Positions 10,849-19,075 of a stretch of DNA of 64,000 nucleotides are shown piece by piece. The position numbers and the translations under genes are program-made. Origin of the DNA: Janthinobacterium sp. 67 (GTDB lineage: Bacteria > Pseudomonadota > Gammaproteobacteria > Burkholderiales > Burkholderiaceae_D); NCBI RefSeq assembly GCF_002797895.1, contig NZ_PGES01000001.1:868001-932000 (forward strand). The letters are read 5' to 3'. Under the pieces are notes generated by a model that saw only the letters and a list, made by a program, of their open reading frames with translations, did no database searches and had not been told where the DNA came from. Every line of letters starts with the position of its first letter. The stretch's first letter is position 1.

Positions 10849-12072
10849 ATGAGCGAGCAAGCGAAGAACACCTTTTTCAGCGGTCTGCAACAGAACCTCG
10901 ATCAACTGCGCCAGCAGGGCTTGTACAAGCCAGAGCGCGTGATCGCCTCGCGCCAGGGCGCCGAAGTGGTGTGCGACGATGGCCGTACCCTGATCAATAT
11001 GTGTGCGAACAATTACCTGGGCCTGTCCGGCGACCTGCAGACGCAGGAAGCATCCATTGCCGCCACGCAAAAGTACGGCTACGGCCTGTCGTCAGTCCGC
11101 TTCATCTGCGGCACGCAAACCGTGCACAAGGAACTGGAACAGGCGATCTCCGCTTTTCTGGGTACGGAAGACACGATTTTGTACGCGGCGGCATTCGACG
11201 CCAACGGCGGCGTGTTTGAACCGCTGTTCGATGAGAACGACGCCATCATCTCGGACGCGCTGAACCACGCTTCCATCATCGACGGCATCCGCCTGTGCAA
11301 GGCTGGCCGCTATCGCCACCTGCATAACGACATGGCTGACCTGGAAGTGCAGCTGAAAGCGGCGATTGCCGCCGGCAAGCGCCACAAGGTCATCGTCACG
11401 GACGGCGTGTTCTCGATGGACGGCACGATCGCGCAGCTGGACAAGATCTGCGACCTGGCCGACCAGTACGGCGCGCTGGTGATGATCGACGAATGCCACG
11501 CGTCCGGCTTCATGGGCGCGACGGGCCGCGGCACGCACGAACACCACAACGTGATGGGGCGCATCGACATCATCACCGGTACCCTGGGCAAGGCCCTGGG
11601 TGGCGCCATGGGCGGCTTCACGTCGGCCCGCAAGGAAGTCATCGACACCCTGCGCCAGAAATCGCGTCCTTATCTGTTCTCGAACACCCTGGCGCCATCG
11701 ATTGCCGGCGCGTCGCTGTCGGTACTGGAACGGTTGGCCAAGTCGACGGAACTGCGCGACCGCCTGCATGACAACACGGCCTTCTTCCGCAGCGAAATCG
11801 AGCGCATCGGCTTCACCATCAAGCCGGGCACGCACCCGGTCGTGCCGGTGATGCTGTTCGACGCCCCCGTGGCGCAAAAGTTTGCCGCCCGCCTGTATGA
11901 ACTGGGCGTGCTGGTGACGGGCTTCTTTTACCCTGTCGTGCCGATGGGCCAGGCCAGGGTGCGCGTGCAGCTGTCGGCCGCCCATACGCGTGAACAGCTG
12001 GTGCAAGTGCTGGCCGCTTTCGAACAGGCTGGCAAGGAACTTGGTTTGCTGACCACGACCACTACTAATTAA
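10849..12072 (+). CDS. kbl: Glycine C-acetyltransferase (2-amino-3-ketobutyrate CoA ligase)
   Basis: A 407-residue PLP enzyme that splits 2-amino-3-oxobutyrate with CoA into glycine and acetyl-CoA. The Schiff-base lysine is K248 in GTLGKALGGAMGG, close to its position in E. coli Kbl, and the PLP-binding DECHASGFMG motif is present. The ATG has AAGGA about 6 nt upstream; an open extension upstream lies in the promoter. It is the first gene of kbl-tdh-sdaA, 20 nt before tdh. Confidence 0.96.
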   Translation: MSEQAKNTFFSGLQQNLDQLRQQGLYKPERVIASRQGAEVVCDDGRTLINMCANNYLGLSGDLQTQEASIAATQKYGYGLSSVRFICGTQTVHKELEQAISAFLGTEDTILYAAAFDANGGVFEPLFDENDAIISDALNHASIIDGIRLCKAGRYRHLHNDMADLEVQLKAAIAAGKRHKVIVTDGVFSMDGTIAQLDKICDLADQYGALVMIDECHASGFMGATGRGTHEHHNVMGRIDIITGTLGKALGGAMGGFTSARKEVIDTLRQKSRPYLFSNTLAPSIAGASLSVLERLAKSTELRDRLHDNTAFFRSEIERIGFTIKPGTHPVVPVMLFDAPVAQKFAARLYELGVLVTGFFYPVVPMGQARVRVQLSAAHTREQLVQVLAAFEQAGKELGLLTTTTTN

Positions 12073-12092
12073 TACGAATTCAGGAAAATAGC

Positions 12093-13058
12093 ATGGAACG
12101 CATCTTAGTCATCGGCGCAAACGGCCAAATCGGTAGTGAGTTGGTGGGCGCGCTGGCGCTGCAGCACGGCGCGGACAACGTCATCGCCAGCGACATCGGC
12201 ACGAATAATCTGTACCAGGCCAAGCGCTACGCCCAGCTCAATGTGCTGGACAAGGACGGCCTGGCGAGCATCATCGCCGATGAAGGCATCACCCAGGTGT
12301 ACCAGCTGGCGGCGATGCTGTCGGCCACGGGCGAAGCGGCGCCGTTGAAGGCGTGGAGCCTGAACATGGATGGCTTGTTGAATATCCTGGAACTGGCGCG
12401 CGAACGGGGCGAGGCGGGCAAACCCTTGCGCATCTTCTGGCCTTCGTCGATCGCCGCCTTCGGCCCGAACACGCCGCAAGTGAACACGCCGCAAATGGCG
12501 GTGATGGACCCGACGTCGATGTACGGCATCAGCAAGCTGGCCGGCGAGCGCCTGTGCGAGTATTACTTCAACAAGTATGGCGTGGACGTGCGCAGCATCC
12601 GCTACCCGGGCATCATCAGCTACAAATCGCCTCCGGGCGGCGGCACCACCGATTACGCCATCGCCATTTTCCACGCGGCCTTGCGCGGCGAGCGCTATGA
12701 CTGCTTCCTCGATGCGAACACCACCTTGCCGATGATTTACATGCCCGACGCCATTCGCGCCACCATCGAATTGATGGATGCGCCAGCGGAGTCCATCAAG
12801 ATCCGTTCCTCGTACAACGTGGCCGGCGTGTCGTTCAACCCCGAGCAACTGGCCAAGGCCATCGTGCGCATGGTGCCGGACTTCAAGATCAGCTACAAGC
12901 CGGACAGCCGCCAGGCCATCGCCGACAGCTGGCCGCAAAGCCTGGACGACAGCAAGGCCAGCGCCGACTGGGGCTGGAAGGCGCAGATCGGCGTCGAACA
13001 GATGGTCACGGACATGCTGGCCAATGTCGACGTGGGCCATGCCGCCAAGGCGGCTTGA
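12093..13058 (+). CDS. L-threonine 3-dehydrogenase, NAD-epimerase (SDR) type
   Basis: A 321-residue extended SDR protein with an N-terminal NAD-binding motif (VIGANGQIGSE) and the catalytic YxxxK in SMYGISKLAGE. Together with kbl next door this identifies the short-chain type of threonine dehydrogenase rather than the zinc-dependent E. coli Tdh. It oxidises threonine to 2-amino-3-oxobutyrate, an unstable product passed to Kbl. The start has AGGAAA upstream. Confidence 0.93.
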   Translation: MERILVIGANGQIGSELVGALALQHGADNVIASDIGTNNLYQAKRYAQLNVLDKDGLASIIADEGITQVYQLAAMLSATGEAAPLKAWSLNMDGLLNILELARERGEAGKPLRIFWPSSIAAFGPNTPQVNTPQMAVMDPTSMYGISKLAGERLCEYYFNKYGVDVRSIRYPGIISYKSPPGGGTTDYAIAIFHAALRGERYDCFLDANTTLPMIYMPDAIRATIELMDAPAESIKIRSSYNVAGVSFNPEQLAKAIVRMVPDFKISYKPDSRQAIADSWPQSLDDSKASADWGWKAQIGVEQMVTDMLANVDVGHAAKAA

Positions 13059-13105
13059 GTCCAGTCCCGGCATTCATAAAACATACAAATATAAAGAGAC
13101 ACTAC

Positions 13106-14506
13106 ATGGATATGAGCGTATTTGACCTGTTCAAGATCGGCATCGGGCCGTCGAGTTCCCACACGGTGGGGCCGATGGTGGCGGCGCGGCGTTTTCTGGT
13201 CGAATACGGTCCGCTGGACCAGGTGGTGGGCGTCGAGGCGGCCCTGTATGGCTCGCTGGCGCTGACGGGCGTGGGCCATGCCACGGACAAGGCCGTCATT
13301 CTTGGCCTGATGGGCGAAACGCCGCAAGACGTGGCGCCCGATGAAGTCGACAGCAAGCTGGCCGCCATCGAGGCGGCCGGCGAAATCGCCTTGCTGGGCA
13401 CGCACGTGGTGCCATTCACGGCCGCCACGGGCCTGGTCTGGCACAAGAGCGAATCCCTGCCCGAACACCCGAACGGCATGCGCTTTACCTTGAAACTGGC
13501 GGACGGCAGCCGGGTCGACAAGGTGTATTACTCGATCGGCGGCGGTTTTATCCGCGAGGCAGGCGAGGCGCAAGCGGAAGCGGCCGTGGAATCGGCCGCC
13601 AGCGCGCGAGTCGTCTTCCCCTTCGATACCATGGCGCAATTGCTGGCGCACGGCGTGGAAAGCGGTTTGTCGATTCCTGAAATGCTGCGTGCGAACGAGT
13701 GCGTCAAGCGCAGCGAAGAGGAATTGAACGCAGGCCTGGACCGCATCTGGCACGTCATGCGCGACTGCATCGCGCACGGCCTGGAAACGACGGGCAACCT
13801 GCCGGGCGGCTTGAACGTGAAGCGCCGCGCCGCCAAATTATGGCGCTTGGCGCAGGAGGCGAAGGCGTCCGACAACCGCGCCAACGACTTGCCGCACGAC
13901 GCCGTGCACCTGGTCAGCCTGTACGCGATGGCCGTCAACGAGGAAAACGCGGCCGGCGGCAGGGTCGTGACGGCGCCGACCAATGGCGCGGCCGGCATCA
14001 TCCCGGCCGTGCTGCGCTACTACGCGCAGGATTGCCGCCCCAGCGATCCGGTCGGCGGCGTGCGCCGCTTCATGCTGACGGCGGCGGCCATCGGCATGCT
14101 GTGCAAGCGCAATGCCTCGATCTCGGGCGCCGAAGTGGGCTGCCAGGGGGAAGTGGGCGTCGCTTGCGCCATGGCGGCGGCCGGGCTGGTGGCGGCCCTG
14201 GGCGGCACGAACGAGCAGATCGAAAACGCTGCCGAAATCGGCATCGAGCACCACCTGGGCATGACGTGCGACCCCATCGGCGGCCTGGTGCAGATTCCCT
14301 GCATCGAGCGCAACGGCATGGGCGCCGTGAAAGCCATTACGGCCGCCTCGCTGGCGCTGAAGGGCGACGGCACGCATTTCGTCAGCCTCGACGAAGTCAT
14401 CGAAACCATGCGCCAGACGGGCGCGGACATGCAGGACAAGTACAAGGAAACGTCGCTGGGCGGCTTGGCCGTGCATGTGATTACGGTCAATCACGCTGCT
14501 TGTTGA
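13106..14506 (+). CDS. sdaA: L-serine ammonia-lyase (iron-sulfur, fused alpha/beta)
   Basis: A 466-residue single-chain serine deaminase that converts L-serine to pyruvate and ammonia. The N-terminal beta domain starts with SVFDLFKIGIGPSSSHTVGP. The alpha domain holds the 4Fe-4S cysteines in MLCKRNASISGAEVGCQG and DPIGGLVQIPCIERN. Start ATG at 13106 has AAAGAGA upstream; ATG at 13112 is an alternative. It closes the kbl-tdh operon, 47 nt after tdh. With glycine hydroxymethyltransferase, encoded elsewhere, it would complete a threonine-to-pyruvate route. Confidence 0.95.
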   Translation: MDMSVFDLFKIGIGPSSSHTVGPMVAARRFLVEYGPLDQVVGVEAALYGSLALTGVGHATDKAVILGLMGETPQDVAPDEVDSKLAAIEAAGEIALLGTHVVPFTAATGLVWHKSESLPEHPNGMRFTLKLADGSRVDKVYYSIGGGFIREAGEAQAEAAVESAASARVVFPFDTMAQLLAHGVESGLSIPEMLRANECVKRSEEELNAGLDRIWHVMRDCIAHGLETTGNLPGGLNVKRRAAKLWRLAQEAKASDNRANDLPHDAVHLVSLYAMAVNEENAAGGRVVTAPTNGAAGIIPAVLRYYAQDCRPSDPVGGVRRFMLTAAAIGMLCKRNASISGAEVGCQGEVGVACAMAAAGLVAALGGTNEQIENAAEIGIEHHLGMTCDPIGGLVQIPCIERNGMGAVKAITAASLALKGDGTHFVSLDEVIETMRQTGADMQDKYKETSLGGLAVHVITVNHAAC

Positions 14507-14521
14507 GGCGCCGGTGGTGTT

Positions 14522-14646
14522 GTCGGATTACGCGCTCACGCGCTAATCCGACCTACGGTAAGTGGCAATGTCGCAGGTCGGCGTTGGTGGGCGTTGGTGG
14601 GCGTAGGTCGGCGTAGGTCGGCTTAGCGCAAAGCGCGTAAGCCGAC
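14522..14646. repeat. Dispersed palindromic repeats with tandem decamers
   Basis: Two palindromic units (14522-14552, arms GTCGGATTA/TAATCCGAC; 14617-14646, arms GTCGGCTTA/TAAGCCGAC) flank five tandem 10-bp units at 14571-14620: TCGCAGGTCG, GCGTTGGTGG twice, then GCGTAGGTCG twice. The decamer resembles the GTAGGTCG lead-in of the repeat family, as if that part had been amplified. It lies between the converging sdaA and AAA ATPase genes. Confidence 0.85.
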
Positions 14647-14663
14647 AAGCACCATCCAATACC

Positions 14664-15404
14664 TCACTCCTCCTCAAACAACTGCTCCAGCCTCCTCGGG
14701 TAGTTATTCAAGAAATCGCGCGTCACGGCATAGTGTTCCGTGTCTTCATACGCCACTTCGTGGATGCCGCCACCCGTGAACATCAAAATCTTTGCGTTCG
14801 GGTAGGCGAGCAGAATCGGCGAATGGGTGGCGATGATCAGCTGGGAGTCGTCCTGCACCAGCTGGTGGATCACGGACAATGCCGCCATCTGGCGGCTCGG
14901 CGACAGCGCCGCCTCGGGTTCGTCCAGCAAATATAAACCCTTGCCCCGCAGCTTGTTGATCAGGGTCGCCATGAACGCTTCGCCGTGCGATTGCGCATGC
15001 AGCGACTTGCCGCCGTAGCTGCCCAGGTACTCGGGCATCCCGTCCATGTAGGTGGCGACGTTGAAAAAGCTCTCGGCGCGCAGGAAATAGCTGTCTTCGG
15101 GCTTCTTGTAGCTCTTGCTCAGGCGCAGATGCGCGTGCAAGCCCGATTCCTCGTCCGACGGCAGGGCGATGCGCACGTTGCGCGTGCCGCCATCCTTGCC
15201 GAAGCCCAGCCCCACGGCCAGCGCTTCGAGCATGGTCGATTTGCCGCTGCCATTCTCGCCCACGAAAAACGTCACGTCCCGGTGGAAGTCCATGTGCACG
15301 AAGTCGCGGATGGCGGGGATGGTGAATGGATAGTGATCGAGGTCGACGACGGCGTCGTGGCGCAGCGCGGCGCTTTGCAGATACGGTTTTTTACTCAGCG
15401 ACAT
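14664..15404 (-). CDS. AAA-family ATPase (RecF/SMC-like predicted ATP-binding protein)
   Basis: A 246-residue ABC-type ATPase with Walker A GENGSGKS (about 49-56), Walker B LYLLDEPEAALSP and H-loop IIATHSP. The coiled-coil/hinge insertion is short, so it belongs to the small AAA_15/AAA_21-like group of unknown role rather than true SMC or RecF. Start ATG at 15402-15404 is chosen because MSLSKKPYLQ begins a typical N-terminus; the frame is open to 15464. It stands alone, divergent from thrC. Confidence 0.85.
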   Translation of the reverse strand: MSLSKKPYLQSAALRHDAVVDLDHYPFTIPAIRDFVHMDFHRDVTFFVGENGSGKSTMLEALAVGLGFGKDGGTRNVRIALPSDEESGLHAHLRLSKSYKKPEDSYFLRAESFFNVATYMDGMPEYLGSYGGKSLHAQSHGEAFMATLINKLRGKGLYLLDEPEAALSPSRQMAALSVIHQLVQDDSQLIIATHSPILLAYPNAKILMFTGGGIHEVAYEDTEHYAVTRDFLNNYPRRLEQLFEEE

Positions 15405-15673
15405 GGCCGGTTTTCGACTCCAATATTGATCATGGCAAGGGACACTCAGCACAGTGTGGCGCAAATCGGCGTCGCGCGCCAGTGGGTACGCCAGCCATCT
15501 TCGCCTGGCTTGATCTCATGCATTATGGATGGTTTGGCAACACACGGACTCTCCAATTGTCGCATCTTGACCTGGCTGACGCCACGCGATTCGCCTTGGA
15601 CGGCGGCTGGCACTATAATATCCGCTGCCATTCATGATCAACCGCACTCAGCTCAACTGGACTCTTCAAATTT
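15405..15673. promoter_or_regulatory. Divergent region with probable thrC promoter
   Basis: A good -10 box TATAAT is at 15614-15619, about 55 nt upstream of thrC. No well-placed -35 is obvious; TTGGAC at 15596-15601 is only 12 bp away. The thrC ATG lacks a clear Shine-Dalgarno. No gene is visible here. Confidence 0.45.
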
Positions 15674-17155
15674 ATGCATTACGTGTCTACCCGCGCTGAT
15701 AAAGCGCCATCGAATCTGCAGCAATTCTCCGACATCCTCCTGGGCGGCCTGGCCCCCGATGGCGGACTGTATCTCCCTGAACACTATCCGCAAGTCACTG
15801 GTGCCGAGCTCAACGCCTGGCGCACATTGTCGTATGCCGACCTGGCATTCGAAATCCTGAAGAAGTTCGCCACCGATATCCCGGCCGCGGACCTGAAGGC
15901 ACTGACGGCGAAAACCTATACCAAGGCAGTCTACAAGAACGCCCGCGCCGGCGAAAACGCGGCCGACATCACGCCGCTGCGCGTGCTCGAAGAAAACATC
16001 GTCAAGGGCGGATCGACCACCCTGATGCTGCAAGCGCTGTCGAACGGCCCGACCCTGGCCTTCAAGGACATGGCCATGCAGCTGCTGGGCAACCTGTTCG
16101 AATACACCTTGGCCAAGCACGACGCCGAGCTCAATATCTTCGGCGCCACCTCGGGCGACACGGGCAGCGCGGCCGAATACGCGATGCGCGGCAAGACGGG
16201 CATCCGCGTCTTCATGCTGTCGCCGCACAAGAAAATGAGCGCCTTCCAGACGGCGCAGATGTTCAGCCTGCAAGACCCGAACATTGTCAACATCGCCGTC
16301 GAAGGCGTATTCGACGATTGCCAGGACATGGTCAAGGCCGTGTCGAACGACTTGCCGTTCAAGGCCAAGCAGAAGATCGGCACCGTCAATTCCATCAACT
16401 GGGCGAGGGTCGTGGCGCAAGTCGTCTACTACTTCCGCGGCTATCTGGCGGCCACCACCAGCAACGAGCAAAAAGTGTCGTTCACGGTGCCATCGGGCAA
16501 CTTCGGCAATATCTGCGCCGGCCATATCGCCCGCATGATGGGGCTGCCGATCTCGAAACTGGTGGCGGCGACGAATGAAAACGACGTGCTCGACGAATTT
16601 TTCCGCACGGGCGTCTACCGCGTGCGCAAGTCGGCCGAAACGTATCACACGAGCAGCCCGTCGATGGATATCTCGAAAGCGTCGAACTTCGAGCGCTTCG
16701 TCTACGACCTGGTGGGCCGCGACAGCGAGCGCGTGCGTGCCCTGTTTACGAAAGTGGAAACGCACGGCGGCTTCGACTTGTCGGGCAAGCCCGGCAGCGA
16801 CGGCGACGAATTCAAGCTGGTGGCCAAATACGGCTTCAAGTCGGGCAAGTCCACGCACCAGGACCGCCTCGACACCATCCGCGACGTGGCCGACGACTAC
16901 GGCATCACCATCGACACGCACACGGCCGACGGCATCAAGGTGGCGCGCGAGCACCTGGAGCCCAACGTGCCGATGATCGTGCTGGAAACGGCGCTGGCGG
17001 CCAAGTTCAACGAAACCATCCTCGAAGCGCTGGGCGTGGACGCGGAACGCCCGGCCGGCTTCGAGAACATCGAAGACTTGCCGCAAAAGTTCGTCGTGAT
17101 GGATACCGACGTGGAAAAGATGAAGGCGTATATCGCCGCCAATACGGGTTTGTGA
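15674..17155 (+). CDS. thrC: Threonine synthase
   Basis: A 493-residue PLP enzyme that makes L-threonine from O-phosphohomoserine. The N-terminus (MHYVSTR...FSDILLGGLAPDGGLYLPE) is typical of the long proteobacterial form. The PLP lysine is about K131 in TLAFKDMAMQLLG, and the phosphate-binding loop GATSGDTGSAA is present. It overlaps or abuts moeA, so the two are co-translated. The homoserine dehydrogenase gene often found upstream in related bacteria is not here; an unrelated AAA ATPase gene is. Confidence 0.96.
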   Translation: MHYVSTRADKAPSNLQQFSDILLGGLAPDGGLYLPEHYPQVTGAELNAWRTLSYADLAFEILKKFATDIPAADLKALTAKTYTKAVYKNARAGENAADITPLRVLEENIVKGGSTTLMLQALSNGPTLAFKDMAMQLLGNLFEYTLAKHDAELNIFGATSGDTGSAAEYAMRGKTGIRVFMLSPHKKMSAFQTAQMFSLQDPNIVNIAVEGVFDDCQDMVKAVSNDLPFKAKQKIGTVNSINWARVVAQVVYYFRGYLAATTSNEQKVSFTVPSGNFGNICAGHIARMMGLPISKLVAATNENDVLDEFFRTGVYRVRKSAETYHTSSPSMDISKASNFERFVYDLVGRDSERVRALFTKVETHGGFDLSGKPGSDGDEFKLVAKYGFKSGKSTHQDRLDTIRDVADDYGITIDTHTADGIKVAREHLEPNVPMIVLETALAAKFNETILEALGVDAERPAGFENIEDLPQKFVVMDTDVEKMKAYIAANTGL

Positions 17156-18381
17156 TGACAGACGCCAGCACTGTACGCAAGCCGATGCTGTCGGTGGCCG
17201 AGGCGCAAGCCTTCATGCTGGGCGCGGCGCGCCCGGTGGCCGAGGTGGAACTGGTCGACACCATGCGCGCCAACGGCCGCGTGCTGGCGGCCGCGCAGAC
17301 GTCGACCCTGAACGTGCCCGAGCGCGACAACACGCAGATGGATGGCTATTGCGTGCGCGCGCAGGATTGCGCCAGCGGCGCGGCCAGCTTGCCCGTGTCG
17401 CAGCGCATCGCGGCCGGCCACGTGGGCCAGCCGCTGCAACCGGGGACGGCGGCGCGCATCTTCACGGGCGCCCTGATCCCGGAAGGCGCCGACTGCGTCG
17501 TGATGCAGGAGCAGTGCACCGTGCTTGATGGCGTGGTGACGGTCAATCACGTGCCGAAAGCGGGCGAATGGGTGCGCCGCCAGGGCGAGGATATCCGCGC
17601 CGGCGGCGTGATCCTCGGCGCGGGGCGCCGCCTGCGCAGCCAGGAAATGGGCCTGGCCGCCTCGGTGGGACTGGCCCAAGTCCCCGTGCTGCGCAAGCTG
17701 CGCGTCGCCGTGTTTTTTACGGGCGACGAGCTGGCCATGCCGGGCCAACCGCTGGCGCCGGGCGCCGTCTACAACTCGAACCGTTTTACCTTGCGCGGCT
17801 TGCTGGAAAACCTGGGCTGCGAGATCACGGACCTGGGCATCGTGCCCGACAGCCTGGAGGCGACGAAGGCCGTGCTGCGCCAGGCGGCACAGGGCAATGA
17901 TCTGATCATCACCTCGGGCGGCGTGTCCGTGGGCGAGGAAGACCATATCAAGCCGGCCGTCGAAGCGGAAGGGCGGCTGAACATGTGGCAGATCGCCGTC
18001 AAGCCGGGCAAGCCGCTGGCGTTTGGCGAAGTGCGGGATGCGTTCTTTGTCGGCTTGCCCGGCAATCCGGTGTCGAGCTTTGTCACATTTTTGCTGTTCG
18101 TGCGCCCGTTCATCCTGCGCCTGCAAGGCGTGGCGGGGAATCTGGCGCCGCGCAGCTACAAGCTGCCCGCCGCTTTCGAGCGCCTGAAGGCGGACAAGCG
18201 CAACGAGTTCTTGCGTGCCAAGGTCAATGACGAGGGCGAGCTGGAACTGTTTGCCAACCAGAGTTCGGGCGTGCTGACCTCCACCGTGTGGGGCGACGGC
18301 TTGATCGATTGCCCGCCGGGGCTGTCGATCGCGCGCGGCGACATGCTGCGTTTCATCCCGTTTAATGAATTGCTGTACTGA
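17155..18381 (+). CDS. moeA: Molybdopterin molybdenumtransferase
   Basis: A protein of about 408 residues that inserts molybdate into adenylylated molybdopterin. It carries the MoeA hallmarks: NVPERDNTQMDGY, the MPT-binding domain with TSGGVSVGEEDH, and KPGKPLAFG followed by GLPGNPVSSF. ATG at 17155 shares one base with the thrC stop; GTG at 17152 is an alternative start giving a 4-nt overlap. It is translationally coupled to thrC and lies 10 nt upstream of moaD. Confidence 0.95.
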   Translation: MTDASTVRKPMLSVAEAQAFMLGAARPVAEVELVDTMRANGRVLAAAQTSTLNVPERDNTQMDGYCVRAQDCASGAASLPVSQRIAAGHVGQPLQPGTAARIFTGALIPEGADCVVMQEQCTVLDGVVTVNHVPKAGEWVRRQGEDIRAGGVILGAGRRLRSQEMGLAASVGLAQVPVLRKLRVAVFFTGDELAMPGQPLAPGAVYNSNRFTLRGLLENLGCEITDLGIVPDSLEATKAVLRQAAQGNDLIITSGGVSVGEEDHIKPAVEAEGRLNMWQIAVKPGKPLAFGEVRDAFFVGLPGNPVSSFVTFLLFVRPFILRLQGVAGNLAPRSYKLPAAFERLKADKRNEFLRAKVNDEGELELFANQSSGVLTSTVWGDGLIDCPPGLSIARGDMLRFIPFNELLY

Positions 18382-18391
18382 GGAAGCATCG

Positions 18392-18646
18392 ATGAAGATC
18401 AATCTGCGTTTTTTTGCCAGCGTGCGCGAGCTGGTGGGCACCGGCCATGAAGTGCTGGAAGTAGCCGAGCCGCTGACGGTGGGCGCGGTGAGGGCGCTGC
18501 TGATCGCCCGCGGCGGCAACTGGGAATACGCGCTGGCGCAGGGCCGCGCGCTGCGCATGGCGCATAACCAGGTGATGTGCGATGCCGATACCGTGACGGG
18601 CGATGGCGACGAGGTGGCGTTTTTCCCGCCCGTGACGGGCGGTTAA
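18392..18646 (+). CDS. moaD: Molybdopterin synthase small (sulfur carrier) subunit
   Basis: An 84-residue ubiquitin-fold protein ending in Gly-Gly (FFPPVTGG), the site of thiocarboxylation. It begins MKINLRFFASVREL, typical for MoaD. GAGGA lies upstream of the ATG at 18392. It delivers sulfur for molybdopterin dithiolene formation together with MoaE. moaE, the usual next gene, is absent; a terminator follows at once. Confidence 0.93.
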   Translation: MKINLRFFASVRELVGTGHEVLEVAEPLTVGAVRALLIARGGNWEYALAQGRALRMAHNQVMCDADTVTGDGDEVAFFPPVTGG

Positions 18647-18659
18647 GAATACCCACTGA

Positions 18660-18690
18660 GGAAAATGGCCGCTGATGCGGCCATTTTTTA
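18660..18690 (+). terminator. Rho-independent terminator after moaD
   Basis: Hairpin AAATGGCCGC / GCGGCCATTT followed by a T-run, just after the moaD stop. The converging small membrane protein gene ends at its 3' edge, so it may serve both directions. Confidence 0.85.
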
Positions 18691-18921
18691 TCGCGGCTTG
18701 ACCTTGGGCTTGTCCCCGCTGCACGTGGCGCAAGCGACGGCTTTCCGGTAGCGCCAGTATTTCGAGCCGATGAAGATGGCGGACGCCACCAGTGCCCAGG
18801 CCAGCGCGCTGAGGATGTCGGCCTGGTTGGGCGTGCCCTTGCTGTACTCGACCACCGTCAGGATGATGAATAGAATCGAACTGGCCAGCAAATAGCGTGA
18901 AATCCAGAATCCTGCGCCCAT
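18688..18921 (-). CDS. Small two-helix membrane protein of unknown function
   Basis: A 77-residue protein with two predicted membrane helices (about 8-25 and 37-55) and a basic tail containing ACATC, a Cys-x2-Cys pair. The basic C-terminus suggests it faces the cytosol. I do not recognise the family. It lies alone between the moaD terminator and the flavoprotein gene, from which it is divergent. Confidence 0.65.
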   Translation of the reverse strand: MGAGFWISRYLLASSILFIILTVVEYSKGTPNQADILSALAWALVASAIFIGSKYWRYRKAVACATCSGDKPKVKPR

Positions 18922-19075
18922 GTGTATCTCCTCTTGTCGTCTCGTTGTCTCGTGAAGTCCAGGTGCCGATCATTGCGGCATGTCCGCGCAGTATGCATCA
19001 TTTTTCGGCATTCTTGCCATCCATCGGCCGTATCTCGACTAAAATGCCGGGGTTTTCACCGTCTTCCAGCTTGCC

